NCBI GenBank assembly: GCA_017960885.1
Contig: JAGCYI010000230.1
Coordinates: forward strand, 17,404 to 81,403
Origin: Bacteroidales bacterium
GTDB taxonomy: Bacteria; Bacteroidota; Bacteroidia; Bacteroidales; UBA3824
Length of the DNA: 64,000 nt
Direction of reading: 5' to 3'
In this document: positions 43,140 to 52,343 of the stretch, piece after piece
Layout of the letters: the number at the start of each line of letters is the position of its first letter
Position numbering within the stretch: the stretch's first letter is position 1
Made by a program: the position numbers and the translations under genes
Notes under the pieces: generated by a model
The model's input: the letters and a program-made list of their open reading frames with translations, nothing else
Told to the model about the DNA's origin: nothing
Databases searched by the model: none

Positions 43140-44360
43140 CTATAAATTCTTTACAATAAGTGTCGAGTTTGTACCGCCAAAGCCGAACGAGTTGGAGAGG
43201 AACATGTCGAAATGTGCGTCTACTCTCTGTCCAGGGATGTTGAGCTTAGCGGAGTCTTCGTCGGGATTTTCAAAGTTGAGGTTGGCTGCTACAAAATTGT
43301 TTTTCATCATAAGGATTGAATAGATAACTTCGCTTGCGCCAGCCATCCACATTTCGTGTCCGGTCTGACTCTTGGTAGATGTAACGTAAGGTTTGCAGTC
43401 GCCAAAGATCTGCGAGATGGCCTTAGCCTCGTTCATGTCGCCGATGTGTGTTGAAGTAGCATGTGCGTTAACATATCCTATCTCGTTGACATTCACGCCA
43501 GAAAGACGGAGGCAGTTTTCCAACGATTTAGCAGGACCTGCAACGTTGGGCGATGAGATGTGGTCGCCGTTCGACGAGAATCCCCAGCCTTTGATTTCTG
43601 CTATTATGTTTGCGCCACGTTTTACTGCGTGTTCGTATTCTTCGATGATTACAGTGGCTGCGCCGCCGCCGGGAACAAGACCGTCGCGGTCGCGGTCGAA
43701 CGGACGTGATGCCTTGGTGGGAGCGTCCTCACGTGTAGAGAATGCGCTGATGCCGTCGAAGCTGCCTACTGCGTAGGGGTTAACCTCTTGTGCGCCACCG
43801 CATACTACCATATCTTCCAAACCGTTGCGGATAAGGAGCGAGCCTAAGCCGATGGCGTGGCTGCCGCTTGCGCATGCGCCCGAAATGGTAAGGTTGATGC
43901 CTCTGAGGTGGAAGATGCAGCCGAGGTTCATTGTAACGGTAGAGTTCATCGACTGGAAAATGCCGCCTGAACCAATCAGCGTGGTGTTCTTTTTCTTAAA
44001 CATAGTTTCTACGCTCTTGTAGACAGGTTCGGCGCTTGAGTCATTGCCGTAGAGAAGTCCAACGCTGTTTGCGTCCAAATAGTCTTGGTCTATTTTTGCA
44101 TTGTTGAGGGCTTCTACGGTGGCTACATAAGCGTATTTAGCTTGTTCGGGCATAAATACACGTTGAGCACGAGAGAGTTGTCCTTTGAGGTCGGGGACGT
44201 CTACTTTGGAAGTAAGTCCTGAGCGGAATCCTAATTCTTTGCGTACAGGGTCTAAAATGATGCCCGATACACCGTTGTAAAGCGAGTTTTTAACTTCGTC
44301 AAGATTTTTGCCGAGGCACGAGTAAATTCCCATGCCAGTGATTACTACTCTTTTTTCCAT
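43140..44360 (-). CDS. Beta-ketoacyl-ACP synthase (KAS I/II type)
   Basis: 406 residues, thiolase fold. Catalytic residues seen: Cys163 in SGACASGSHAIG, His300 in VNAHATSTHIGD, Lys330 in TSTKSQTGH and His335. It condenses malonyl-ACP with acyl-ACP. Only one ketosynthase is visible in the cluster; aryl polyene clusters usually have a ketosynthase plus a chain-length factor, so the system may be simpler or use housekeeping FabF. It overlaps the upstream acyltransferase gene by 16 bp and ends at a strong terminator. Confidence 0.93.
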   Translation of the reverse strand: MEKRVVITGMGIYSCLGKNLDEVKNSLYNGVSGIILDPVRKELGFRSGLTSKVDVPDLKGQLSRAQRVFMPEQAKYAYVATVEALNNAKIDQDYLDANSVGLLYGNDSSAEPVYKSVETMFKKKNTTLIGSGGIFQSMNSTVTMNLGCIFHLRGINLTISGACASGSHAIGLGSLLIRNGLEDMVVCGGAQEVNPYAVGSFDGISAFSTREDAPTKASRPFDRDRDGLVPGGGAATVIIEEYEHAVKRGANIIAEIKGWGFSSNGDHISSPNVAGPAKSLENCLRLSGVNVNEIGYVNAHATSTHIGDMNEAKAISQIFGDCKPYVTSTKSQTGHEMWMAGASEVIYSILMMKNNFVAANLNFENPDEDSAKLNIPGQRVDAHFDMFLSNSFGFGGTNSTLIVKNL

Positions 44361-45760
44361 GTATTTTTTGTTAATATGTTGTCTAATTTTTCAAATAAAC
44401 GTTTTCTTAATTCAATTGTTTCGGCGAGACCTGTGCCGCGCCGCTTGTTTTGGCTGCGTTTTGACTTGATGCGGAATCTCCACTGCCGTTTGAGATAGAT
44501 AAACAGCTGTCGGTAGTTCCATGCGAACAATCCGAGAAACGGCAACAGCACCAGGTGAATGCCAGCGTAGAGCCAGTTCCAAAAATACCCTTCTAACAAA
44601 AAGAATATCGTGTAGAACAGCGGGAATGCCAGTAGCGCACCAACTGCAAAGCGGATTCCTCCCACAAACATTGTCATATGTCCGTTTCCTGCCTTGAATT
44701 TTTTTGTCAGGGGTTGCGGCGACAAAAATATTAAAATATTTGGTATCGACGCTGCCACAAACAAAGGAAACAGGCAAATGAGCAACAAAAGACGGAAAAT
44801 AAAGCTGCCTTTGTGGAACGGAATGTCAAAATTGTCGTCGGCTATGCGGAAACGTCCGCAGTTCTTTTTCAATGTGGCTGCATCGCTGTAGATTTCTTCG
44901 ATAACTTCGGGCTGTTGCGCCTTTACATCTTCAAGCTCTTTGAAGAGAGCCTTGTCGGATTCAAGTTTGTCGGGCAGGTATGTGGGGTCGCCGCCGCAGA
45001 GTTTGCAGTAGCGTTTGCCGTATGTTTCGCGTATGTGGTCGATAGATTCGTAGTTGTCTAAATCGGTGATGTTGAGCATCATCGAGGAGATCTGCTCCCT
45101 TACCAGGTTGTTGACAGTGCGCTGAACGGTGCGGGGCTTGGTTTGGAATAGCTCGTAGTATGGCATGAGCGAAATGGGCTTGCCGCACACTATCATCATG
45201 TCCTCGCGGAATTTGAAATAGTTGCTGTAATGGTTGCAGATGGGCAGGATTACGATGTCGGTTTTGAACTCGGATTTTTTCACGGCATCGAACGCCATGC
45301 GCAGGTATCCCATCGAAAACTCGCCGAGCCAGCGTTTGTCTTGGTTGAGGGCTTCGGGAAATATCAGCACTGTGCCGCCCGAGAGAATTCTTTCGCCCGC
45401 TTCGGCAAAGATGTCGTAGTTGTTTTTGAGCGCGTCCATGCCGTCGAAGTCGATTCGGAACGCCGGCAGCAGGTAGATGCTGCGCAACAGCTTGCCAAGG
45501 AACGGACGGTTGAATGCGTCGGCACGTGTGAATATGCTTACAATGCGGTCGCGGAATGCGAACTCTACACCGAGTGCGTCGTTGAGTGCGTTCTGGTGGT
45601 TGGAGGCTATAATCAACGGTGTGCCTTTCTCTGGTATGTTTTCTCTGCCCAATACGTATATGTGCTTGTAGTACACGTTGTTGTGCAATACCCGCAGATA
45701 ATTTCGCATTACCCTGAAAAAGGCTTCTCCTAAAAGGCTTCTCTTTTTTTTCTTCAGCAT
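44345..45760 (-). CDS. PlsC-type lysophospholipid acyltransferase, multi-pass
   Basis: 471 residues. N-terminal PlsC domain: the acyltransferase motif ASNHQNALNDALG near residue 52 (His and Asp active pair) and the later FPEALNQDKRWLGEFSMG near 136. The second half has four or so membrane helices (about 310-330, 362-380, 385-405, 408-425) and a basic C-terminal tail (FRIKSKRSQNKRRGTGLAE). The extra membrane part is unlike housekeeping PlsC. It is likely to transfer the finished chain to a lipid or sugar at the inner membrane (inference). It lies 11 bp after the FAD oxidoreductase gene. Confidence 0.87.
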   Translation of the reverse strand: MLKKKKRSLLGEAFFRVMRNYLRVLHNNVYYKHIYVLGRENIPEKGTPLIIASNHQNALNDALGVEFAFRDRIVSIFTRADAFNRPFLGKLLRSIYLLPAFRIDFDGMDALKNNYDIFAEAGERILSGGTVLIFPEALNQDKRWLGEFSMGYLRMAFDAVKKSEFKTDIVILPICNHYSNYFKFREDMMIVCGKPISLMPYYELFQTKPRTVQRTVNNLVREQISSMMLNITDLDNYESIDHIRETYGKRYCKLCGGDPTYLPDKLESDKALFKELEDVKAQQPEVIEEIYSDAATLKKNCGRFRIADDNFDIPFHKGSFIFRLLLLICLFPLFVAASIPNILIFLSPQPLTKKFKAGNGHMTMFVGGIRFAVGALLAFPLFYTIFFLLEGYFWNWLYAGIHLVLLPFLGLFAWNYRQLFIYLKRQWRFRIKSKRSQNKRRGTGLAETIELRKRLFEKLDNILTKNTWKKE

Positions 45761-45771
45761 AGTGTTTGGGT

Positions 45772-47274
45772 TTAGAGGTTTTGACGGAATTTGTCGGCTA
45801 AATGGAAACGCTTGATGAGGCGTTGTATTGCAAACTTGCCTGTAACTAGCGCGTTAGGCAGTCCGCCCGGAGTCTGCAGCCATTGTCCGGCAAGGCAGAG
45901 GTTGTCGATGCCGTCGATGTTGCCGTGGTGAACGAGCTTGGGCGCGTATGGAGTCTGGATGAATCCCATGTACGAACCTTTGTACGAACCCAGGTAGCGG
46001 TTGAAGCTCTTGGGCGTGCAAACTTCCAATAGCGACAGTTTGTCTTTGTATTGCGGGTAATGTTGTTCTAATCGTTTCTGCACTTCGGATGCTATGCGAA
46101 GTTTTTCGGCTTTGTACGCCTCAGGGTCTTTGTAGAGGTCTTCCCAATATTGATATTCATCGTCGTGCTGCACCAAAAGTATCTGAATGATGCCTTTGCC
46201 TTCGGGAGCGAAGCCGGGCTGGTCGGCGTAGTTGTTTACTATCACCACGTTGTGCTCGCGGTCTACTACTTTGTATGGTTCGCAGTTGAATATCTCCATT
46301 GTGGGAATGTCGGTGGTTTCTTGGTCTACTCCAAAATAGAGGGTGATATTGCTGAACACGGGATGCGTGGTGGTATTGTTGAACGCCTTTTTTAGCTTGT
46401 CGTCCATGTAGTTGTGCCCGATTATATCAAACGCAACTTTAAGGTCGGTGGCTATAATCACATATTCGGGCTCTATGGATGTGCCGTCGGCAAAATTGAT
46501 CTTAGTGATTTTTTTGTCGTTGATTTCGGCGTTGAGAGTTTTTTTCTTTACCGATATTTTTCCTCCGAGACTCAGATACTTGTCTCTCATGCGGTTGGTA
46601 ATGGTATCGGAACCACCACGCGGTAGGTCGGCATTGCCCATCGAAAACATAGCATACATATAGAATGCCGAAATTACATAAAACTGTTTGGGAACGTAGT
46701 TGTATATAATTTGGTGAATGATTGGGCTTTTTGACCGTTTTGCGTATTCCTCCAAAGTGAGTTTTTTGTATTTGGCAAATGCGGGAATTGCTTTCAACAT
46801 TTTAAAAAGCAGTTTCATATTCTGCCCAAAACCCATCTGCTCTTGAGGAAACTTTGATGGTAGCTCTATTGCTTGGAATTTTTTTATCAACTTAATGATG
46901 TTGTTGATCTCTTTGCGGTCTTCGGGTGCTATAGAGAGCAGCTCCTGACGCATTTTTTCAAGGTCGCGCCATACGTGAGCCTTCACGCCGTCGATGTCGA
47001 CTTGGAGGAAATAATCGTGGCGGATGATGTCTTTTTCGGGGTCTTGAATTACGCCCACTTCCTGCCAAACTTTGTAAATTTCTTTTTTGGGCGATGTTCC
47101 GGTCATCCAGTGTACGCAGTTGTCGATGTGGTATCCTTTGCGTTTCCACGATGTGCACTGTCCGCCAACAATGGTGTGCGACTCGAAAATCTCGCTCTCG
47201 ATGCCGTTGAGTTGGGCGTATATGCCTGCTGCTAATCCGGATATGCCTCCGCCTATGATTGCTAATTTTGCCAT
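45772..47274 (-). CDS. CrtI/CrtN-like FAD oxidoreductase
   Basis: 500 residues. Rossmann motif LAIIGGGISGLAAGIYAQL at residues 4-22, followed by GGQCTSWKRKGYHIDNCVHW near 38, the phytoene-desaturase-type conserved region. The C-terminus has NLCLAGQWLQTPGGLPNAL near 458-476, the FAD-binding end of the family. A distant paralogue of the oxidoreductase at 37373-38860; both are in the same cluster, as in some polyene pathways. First gene of the ketosynthase operon, with a good promoter at 47320-47349. Confidence 0.87.
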   Translation of the reverse strand: MAKLAIIGGGISGLAAGIYAQLNGIESEIFESHTIVGGQCTSWKRKGYHIDNCVHWMTGTSPKKEIYKVWQEVGVIQDPEKDIIRHDYFLQVDIDGVKAHVWRDLEKMRQELLSIAPEDRKEINNIIKLIKKFQAIELPSKFPQEQMGFGQNMKLLFKMLKAIPAFAKYKKLTLEEYAKRSKSPIIHQIIYNYVPKQFYVISAFYMYAMFSMGNADLPRGGSDTITNRMRDKYLSLGGKISVKKKTLNAEINDKKITKINFADGTSIEPEYVIIATDLKVAFDIIGHNYMDDKLKKAFNNTTTHPVFSNITLYFGVDQETTDIPTMEIFNCEPYKVVDREHNVVIVNNYADQPGFAPEGKGIIQILLVQHDDEYQYWEDLYKDPEAYKAEKLRIASEVQKRLEQHYPQYKDKLSLLEVCTPKSFNRYLGSYKGSYMGFIQTPYAPKLVHHGNIDGIDNLCLAGQWLQTPGGLPNALVTGKFAIQRLIKRFHLADKFRQNL

Positions 47275-47319
47275 TTAACCTTATTTAAATCCCGACAAAC
47301 ACTATATCGGTAATTCGCG

Positions 47320-47349
47320 CAAATTTATGGCTTTTTTTATAAAAACAAA
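47320..47349 (-). promoter_or_regulatory. Complete Bacteroidetes promoter (ketosynthase operon)
   Basis: On the minus strand TTTG (47346-47349), 18 nt, then TAAATTTG (47320-47327): both halves of the consensus at near-ideal spacing, 46 bp before the oxidoreductase ATG. Confidence 0.75.
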
Positions 47350-47410
47350 AATAGGATTTTTAAAAAAATGCAGTTTTACTATATATAATCATTCATTTTG
47401 ATTTTTGCTA

Positions 47411-47445
47411 AAAAAAACGACCGATGTCTTTCGGCACCGGTCGTT
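47411..47445 (-). terminator. Terminator after SPOR-domain gene
   Basis: AACGACCG (47416-47423) pairs with CGGTCGTT (47438-47445); on the minus strand a seven-T run follows. Confidence 0.85.
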
Positions 47446-47467
47446 GATGGTATTTGCTAATTGATGA

Positions 47468-48532
47468 TTATTTCGCATTCTTGAGCAACCAAACTTCGAG
47501 GCCCGGCTGCTTTTTCTTTAAAGCATTGTATTGCGACAAAATTTCGTCGGCTTTGTCGCTAGAACCTACGTATACTCGGTGCTGGTCGCCAACAGAGAGT
47601 ATTTTTGAGCCCGGAAGTTCGCGCTGACGTTTTTGTGCGTTTTTGATTGTTGTGAAACTGCCTGCAATCAAATAGTATTTTTTGTATTGGTTTCCTATAT
47701 TTAAAGGTGTGGTAGAAAAACCGGCATCCAAAAGCATTTTGGTTTCAGGGTCGTCAACAACTTCGGTTTCGCCCAAGTCGGGAACATTGCTCTTGGGTTG
47801 TACGGTGTCCTGTACGGGAGGAGCTACGGTTTGTGTGGTGTCGGCTTTGGGCGACGAGCTGAACAGTCCGGCTACCCAATTGTTGACAGGTTCTCTATAT
47901 AATATATAAAGTGTAACCAATGCTACGATGGGCAGAAGAATGAGAAGCCATTTTAGCACTTTGCTTTTCTTCTGTGTGTCTTTAACCTCTGGCTCTTTGG
48001 GTTTAGTGTCGCGAACCGACGACGATAATGCCGAAGAGGTTTTTACTGTGGTGGTTTTTGTGGTGGTGGTGGTGGTTTTTACCGTCTTGCCTTTGGATGT
48101 GCGGGCGGCAGCTTTTGCGGCTTCCACTTCCACGGGGTCCATGCCGTAGTTGTCGATCATCAGATTGTTGGGCACAGCCTTGATGATGATGGCACCGTTT
48201 TCGTCGCGGGTTATTATGCCCACTTCGTCGAGGGTTACGGATTCGTTTTTGTCTAATTTTTCTTTGGTATCTTTTACAAACTGCTCAATTTGCAGATGAG
48301 CCGTGGTTTGGTTAACAGGCTGGGTCTGCATAATATAGGTTTCGAGCGCGTTTTCTTTGTCGGTGGTTTTGCCGGTGTCGAGTTTTACAAGTTTGGCAGG
48401 AGGATATATTGTTCCTGTTTTTTCGTCTAATTGTGCGGGTTGGTACGAAGTTTCTAATGTTCCTAACCCAGGTATGGTTATACTATCGCGAGTGAGTAGT
48501 ATATCTTTGAATAATTCATTAAGGTTTGTCAT
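47468..48532 (-). CDS. SPOR-domain protein with CCDC81-type HU domains
   Basis: 354 residues. Residues 1-60 (NELFKDILLTRDSITIPGLGT, given in part) and 61-135 match the paired HU-CCDC81 bacterial domains. A Thr-rich linker (about 145-175, repeated TTTKTT) leads to one transmembrane helix (about 191-208, VLKWLLILLPIVALVTLY), then a Pro/Thr linker, then a C-terminal SPOR domain (about 275-350, YKKYYLIAGSFTTIKNAQKR). SPOR domains bind denuded glycan strands at the division septum, so the protein probably links the cytoplasm with the septal wall. Typical of Bacteroidetes. Single gene. Confidence 0.92.
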   Translation of the reverse strand: MTNLNELFKDILLTRDSITIPGLGTLETSYQPAQLDEKTGTIYPPAKLVKLDTGKTTDKENALETYIMQTQPVNQTTAHLQIEQFVKDTKEKLDKNESVTLDEVGIITRDENGAIIIKAVPNNLMIDNYGMDPVEVEAAKAAARTSKGKTVKTTTTTTKTTTVKTSSALSSSVRDTKPKEPEVKDTQKKSKVLKWLLILLPIVALVTLYILYREPVNNWVAGLFSSSPKADTTQTVAPPVQDTVQPKSNVPDLGETEVVDDPETKMLLDAGFSTTPLNIGNQYKKYYLIAGSFTTIKNAQKRQRELPGSKILSVGDQHRVYVGSSDKADEILSQYNALKKKQPGLEVWLLKNAK

Positions 48533-48587
48533 AATTGTTGCAGTTTCTTGTACTTGCTTGTTGCTTGTTGGTTGAAATCTTCATTTG

Positions 48588-48595
48588 CAAATATA
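48588..48595 (-). promoter_or_regulatory. Bacteroidetes -7 promoter element (SPOR gene)
   Basis: Minus-strand TATATTTG, with a TTTG (48613-48616) 17 nt upstream. Confidence 0.6.
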
Positions 48596-48655
48596 CTAAA
48601 TTTTAATTATAACAAACTTTTTTTGCGAATTTTTTATTGATAGAATTAATTTTTG

Positions 48656-48663
48656 TAAATTTG
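48656..48663 (+). promoter_or_regulatory. Bacteroidetes -7 promoter element (galE)
   Basis: TAAATTTG. It places the transcript start near 48670 and so favours the galE ATG at 48688 over an in-frame ATG at 48637. Confidence 0.6.
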
Positions 48664-48687
48664 GGTTCAATTTTAAAGCGAAACAAA

Positions 48688-49707
48688 ATGAAGAAGATAC
48701 TTGTTACCGGCGGTGCCGGATTTATTGGTTCTCACACAGTTGTAGAATTGCAGCAGAGAGGCTACGAGGTTTTTATCGTTGACAATCTGAGCAATTCAAA
48801 TCCCGACGTAATTGACAATATCGCCAAGATTACTGACATTAAGCCCGTATTTGGCAAGGTGGATGTGGCTGTGAAGGACGAACTTTTTGGTTTTTTGAAA
48901 CAACATCCCGGCATCGAATCTGTGATTCACTTCGCTGCCAGCAAGGCGGTGGGCGAATCGGTGGAACAGCCTTTGAAATATTACCGAAACAATATCAACG
49001 GTCTTATCAACGTGCTGGAGGCAATGAAGGAGTTCGGTATCAAGAATTTGGTGTTCTCATCGTCGTGCACTGTGTACGGTCAGCCCGAAAAGCTCCCTGT
49101 TACCGAAAACTCGCCTATACAACCCGCTCTCTCGCCATACGGCAACACCAAACAGATCAACGAGGAGATTATTCACGACTTTATTGCCGTTAATAAGGGT
49201 ATCAACTCTATCTGCCTGCGCTATTTCAATCCTATTGGCGCTCATCCGTCGGGTCTTATCGGCGAACTTCCTATCGGTGTGCCTGCCAACTTGATTCCTT
49301 ATATCACTCAAACGGCGGCTGGCATCCGTGAGTGCTTGAGCGTGTTTGGCAACGATTACAACACTCCTGACGGTACTCCTATTCGCGATTATATTGATAT
49401 CGTTGACCTTGCCAATGCGCACATCGCCGCCATCAACCGTATGGAGCAGGGCAAGCAGAAAAGCGCATTAGAGTTTTTCAATGTTGGCACTGGTAACGGA
49501 CTTACTGTGTTGCAACTGATTAGCGCATTTGAAAAGGCTACCGGCGTGAAACTAAACTACAAGATAGTAGGCCGCAGGGCTGGTGACATTGAAAAAGTAT
49601 GGGCAAACACCGACCTTGCTAACAAGGAGTTAGGATGGAAAGCCCAAGTGCCTATTGAAGAAACTTTGCGTAATGCTTGGCGATGGCAGCAGAAACTCGC
49701 AAAATAA
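48688..49707 (+). CDS. galE: UDP-glucose 4-epimerase
   Basis: 339 residues from ATG 48688. It interconverts UDP-glucose and UDP-galactose with bound NAD. Motifs: KILVTGGAGFIGSHTVVEL at 3-21, HFAASKAVGESVEQP near 83, SSSCTVYG near 121 and the catalytic Tyr-X3-Lys as YGNTKQI near 148. The end (WRWQQKLAK) is normal. Isolated gene, flanked by a divergent SPOR gene and a bidirectional terminator. Confidence 0.96.
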   Translation: MKKILVTGGAGFIGSHTVVELQQRGYEVFIVDNLSNSNPDVIDNIAKITDIKPVFGKVDVAVKDELFGFLKQHPGIESVIHFAASKAVGESVEQPLKYYRNNINGLINVLEAMKEFGIKNLVFSSSCTVYGQPEKLPVTENSPIQPALSPYGNTKQINEEIIHDFIAVNKGINSICLRYFNPIGAHPSGLIGELPIGVPANLIPYITQTAAGIRECLSVFGNDYNTPDGTPIRDYIDIVDLANAHIAAINRMEQGKQKSALEFFNVGTGNGLTVLQLISAFEKATGVKLNYKIVGRRAGDIEKVWANTDLANKELGWKAQVPIEETLRNAWRWQQKLAK

Positions 49708-49720
49708 TTTATCACGCATA

Positions 49721-49762
49721 AAAAAAACGGGGCATGGCTTTAGGCTGTGCTCCGTTTTTTTT
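49721..49762. terminator. Bidirectional terminator, galE / DUF3078 gene
   Basis: A stem of about 13 bp with some G-T pairs (49726-49738 with 49743-49755), with A-runs on the left and T-runs on the right. Confidence 0.85.
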
Positions 49763-49785
49763 ATGTGTGGTTTGCTTTGCTTTGC

Positions 49786-50763
49786 TTAGAACTTGAACGT
49801 AAGTCCCAGTCCTGTAAAGTTTTTAAACTGAGTTAGTGAGAAATATTCTCTGTCGTCTTTTACGATTTTTACGTCTTCGTCGTATACAAGCTCTGATGTG
49901 ATGTTGAAAGAGAGCCATTTGTTGATCTGCATTGCTATGATAACGTTCCAGTCAACATCGATTTCGTCCATAAATCCGTCTTTGTAAGAGTTGAAGAGAA
50001 CGAGGTTGGTGCCGAACGAGATGTTTTTTGCGATATTGTATTTTGCGTCGAGTTTGAAATACCAACCGAACTCAGAGCGTGCATGCTTGCATGAGTCTAC
50101 ACCAAAAGCGCCTTGCTCAGATAGAAAATCATTGAGCACAACAGTGGTTTTACCGCAGAAGGGAGAGAGGTAGAACATAAAGTTGTCAGAAACCTGATAG
50201 TCGAGACCCAAGGTGTATGTTAGATATAGGGGCGACCAACATTCAGAGTTGAGGGTAGCCACTTCTTGTTCTTCTTCAGCGCCCTCTTCGTTTACTACTT
50301 TTACTTTTTCGTATGTCCAGCCTTTGTCAAACTGGCTCTTGTAGTCGAATATTGCTGAGTAATAGAGCTTGTTGGCAGCCTGATAGCCGTATTTGGAGGC
50401 GAATTGGAGTTTGTCGTCGTTTTTGCGGAACTCGTCATACTCGTCGATAAGACGTAGTGTGCCATATTGAGCAGTAATGGCGTTTTGCCACGAGTGCTTG
50501 CCTTTGGCGTAGTTGGCGTTGAAATTGGCGAGAGCGTTGAGACCGATTTGTTGGTCGCCGCCCGGAGCCCAGTTTACGAGAGCGGTCTGCGATGCTGTGA
50601 GCGACAACATTCCGCTGAATTTCCATACCTTGCCGCTGTCTACGTTAGCCGTGTTTTTGGATTCTTTTGCAAGAGTGGCAACGTCTTTAGCCACTTCGTC
50701 GGTCTGTGCTAAAAGTGGCAGTGTAAGAGCTGCTGCCGCTAATGTTAATACAAAATGTTTCAT
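49786..50763 (-). CDS. DUF3078 outer-membrane protein
   Basis: 325 residues with a signal peptide (LTLAAAALTLPLLAQ, cut near LAQ-TDE). The DUF3078 motif is seen as WKFSGMLSLTASQTALVNW followed by APGGDQQIGLNALANFNANY (about 46-84). The rest is a run of amphipathic strands ending in Phe (GLGLTFKF), as in outer-membrane beta-barrels. Family known in Bacteroidetes, function unknown. It lies 25 bp after the small membrane protein gene and probably shares its transcript. Confidence 0.9.
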   Translation of the reverse strand: MKHFVLTLAAAALTLPLLAQTDEVAKDVATLAKESKNTANVDSGKVWKFSGMLSLTASQTALVNWAPGGDQQIGLNALANFNANYAKGKHSWQNAITAQYGTLRLIDEYDEFRKNDDKLQFASKYGYQAANKLYYSAIFDYKSQFDKGWTYEKVKVVNEEGAEEEQEVATLNSECWSPLYLTYTLGLDYQVSDNFMFYLSPFCGKTTVVLNDFLSEQGAFGVDSCKHARSEFGWYFKLDAKYNIAKNISFGTNLVLFNSYKDGFMDEIDVDWNVIIAMQINKWLSFNITSELVYDEDVKIVKDDREYFSLTQFKNFTGLGLTFKF

Positions 50764-50788
50764 ATTGCTAATTTTTTGAAGTTTATTA

Positions 50789-51316
50789 TTATCTTATATG
50801 CTGCGCATCGATAAAGCGGTAATAATCAGGTAGTGATTTGATAAACACTTTATGGTAAATGTCCCATTTTGATCTAAAGTCGGCAAGTGCGGCTGAGTCG
50901 GGATATTTTTTCCATTCTGATTCGAGAGCTATTGAGCGAATGGAATCTTTGTCGCCACCTTGTTTTGATAATTCTGAAATGGCATTGTCTACGCAGGCAA
51001 ATTTCAGACGGTCGTAGTCGGCTTTGAAGAGCGGAAAGTAATAGTCGAGAATCACTTTCTGACCATCTGCTCCTTTCTGGTCGAAACCTGGGAAATAGCG
51101 AGCCGTAAGCAGATAGTTGTTGGCTGTAAAAATCTCATTTTTGGGCAACGAGTCGGCTGTGGTGCCGGTAATATTGGCTTCTATGATTTTGTAGGCCTTG
51201 CTAATCAATAGCTTAGGAATAAATATAGCTATGATGCCAAATAATATCAGACCATAGATAAACAATCTTGCGCCCGATTTTTTTTGATGTTTAGTATTTC
51301 GAGAGAATGATAACAT
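50789..51316 (-). CDS. Membrane-anchored protein of unknown function
   Basis: 175 residues from ATG 51316; a frame extending to 51376 passes the promoter element (51339-51346) and is rejected. A basic N-terminus (SRNTKHQKKSGAR) and one helix (about 18-38, LFIYGLILFGIIAIFIPKLL) are followed by a helical periplasmic domain of 135 residues with Tyr/Asp-rich segments (YYFPLFKADYDRLKFACVDN). No family recognised. Upstream partner of the DUF3078 barrel gene. Confidence 0.72.
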   Translation of the reverse strand: MLSFSRNTKHQKKSGARLFIYGLILFGIIAIFIPKLLISKAYKIIEANITGTTADSLPKNEIFTANNYLLTARYFPGFDQKGADGQKVILDYYFPLFKADYDRLKFACVDNAISELSKQGGDKDSIRSIALESEWKKYPDSAALADFRSKWDIYHKVFIKSLPDYYRFIDAQHIR

Positions 51317-51338
51317 ATCTTTTTTATTTAATTGAAGG

Positions 51339-51346
51339 CAAAAATA
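51339..51346 (-). promoter_or_regulatory. Bacteroidetes -7 promoter element
   Basis: Minus-strand TATTTTTG, 22 bp before the ATG at 51316. Confidence 0.5.
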
Positions 51347-51488
51347 AAATTTTTTTAACACTTTTATTGTTATCAAACCGCTAAGAAATCAACAAGTATA
51401 ATTAATTGATGTTATTATGTTGGAATTCAATATATTAAGCATTAGTGTGTAAAGTAATTATTATTTTTTCAATTTTACAGACCAAAAA

Positions 51489-51520
51489 TTTGGAAAAACT
51501 AATAAAACGTTTTACTTTTG
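51489..51520 (+). promoter_or_regulatory. Complete Bacteroidetes promoter (tRNA)
   Basis: TTTG (51489-51492), 20 nt, then TACTTTTG (51513-51520), which ends 15 nt before the tRNA. Confidence 0.75.
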
Positions 51521-51535
51521 CACTCGAAATCACAC

Positions 51536-51608
<73 letters not shown>

Positions 51609-51617
51609 CAAAGCAAA

Positions 51618-51648
51618 AGCATCGATTTTTTAGTCGATGCTTTTTTTA
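51618..51648 (+). terminator. Terminator after tRNA
   Basis: AGCATCGA (51618-51625) pairs with TCGATGCT (51634-51641), followed by a seven-T run. Confidence 0.9.
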
Positions 51649-51681
51649 TATCTTGTCAAGAGTTGCCACACCTTATATATA

Positions 51682-52251
51682 TTACTGTTTTCTTCCGGCA
51701 ATTTCGTCCCTGATTTTAGATGCGAACTCGTAGTCTTCGCGCGAGATCGCCTTTTTGAGCATGTCTTTGAGTTCTCGCAATGGAATGCCTTCGAGTTTTG
51801 GCGAGTCGAACGAATCGTCGCCCGGCGCAGTCCACTCAAACCCGGCCTTGTCGAGCACGTGTTCGTAAGTGTAAATCGGGCAAGAAAATTTTAACGCTAT
51901 CGCCACGGCGTCGCTGGTACGGGCTGGAATGCGGATATAATCGTCTTCGCTGCTTCCTGTGGTGCAGCAAACAATTTCGGCGTAGAAAATGCCGTGGTCA
52001 ACGTTTGAAATCACCACCTCAATAACATCGATAGAAAACGCAGCGGCAATGCTGAAAAAAAGATCGTATACCAACGGACGCACAGGAACAAGCCCCTCGA
52101 TTTGAATGGCTATGGCCTGCGCCTCGCTCAGCCCTATAACTATTGGCAGCTTGCGCACACCCTCTTTTTCCGATAGGATAAGAGTGTACGCTGGCGACTC
52201 AGGATTGCTCTGATTGGCCACACCGCTTACAATTAACGTAATTTTTTCCAT
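51682..52251 (-). CDS. Bifunctional nuclease (BFN/DUF151) with UVR motif
   Basis: 189 residues. N-terminal DUF151 domain (about 15-125), with LILSEKEGVRKLPIVIGLSE, AQAIAIQIEGLVPVRPLVYD and RTSDAVAIALKFSCPIY visible; DUF151 proteins have been described as DNase/RNase. The C-terminal 30 residues (LKDMLKKAISREDYEFASKI and on) are a UvrB/UvrC-type motif, a protein-protein contact. The combination is standard in Bacteroidetes. Single gene with a TATATTTG promoter element. Confidence 0.92.
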   Translation of the reverse strand: MEKITLIVSGVANQSNPESPAYTLILSEKEGVRKLPIVIGLSEAQAIAIQIEGLVPVRPLVYDLFFSIAAAFSIDVIEVVISNVDHGIFYAEIVCCTTGSSEDDYIRIPARTSDAVAIALKFSCPIYTYEHVLDKAGFEWTAPGDDSFDSPKLEGIPLRELKDMLKKAISREDYEFASKIRDEIAGRKQ

Positions 52252-52282
52252 GCCTTGCGCGTTTTCTTTAAATTGTCATTAG

Positions 52283-52290
52283 CAAATATA
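52283..52290 (-). promoter_or_regulatory. Bacteroidetes -7 promoter element (bifunctional nuclease)
   Basis: Minus-strand TATATTTG, 32 bp before the ATG at 52251. Confidence 0.55.
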
Positions 52291-52343
52291 CAAAAAAAAT
52301 AACAATAATTTTTGTTTTTTTGAAGAAAAATATAAAAAAAGAG

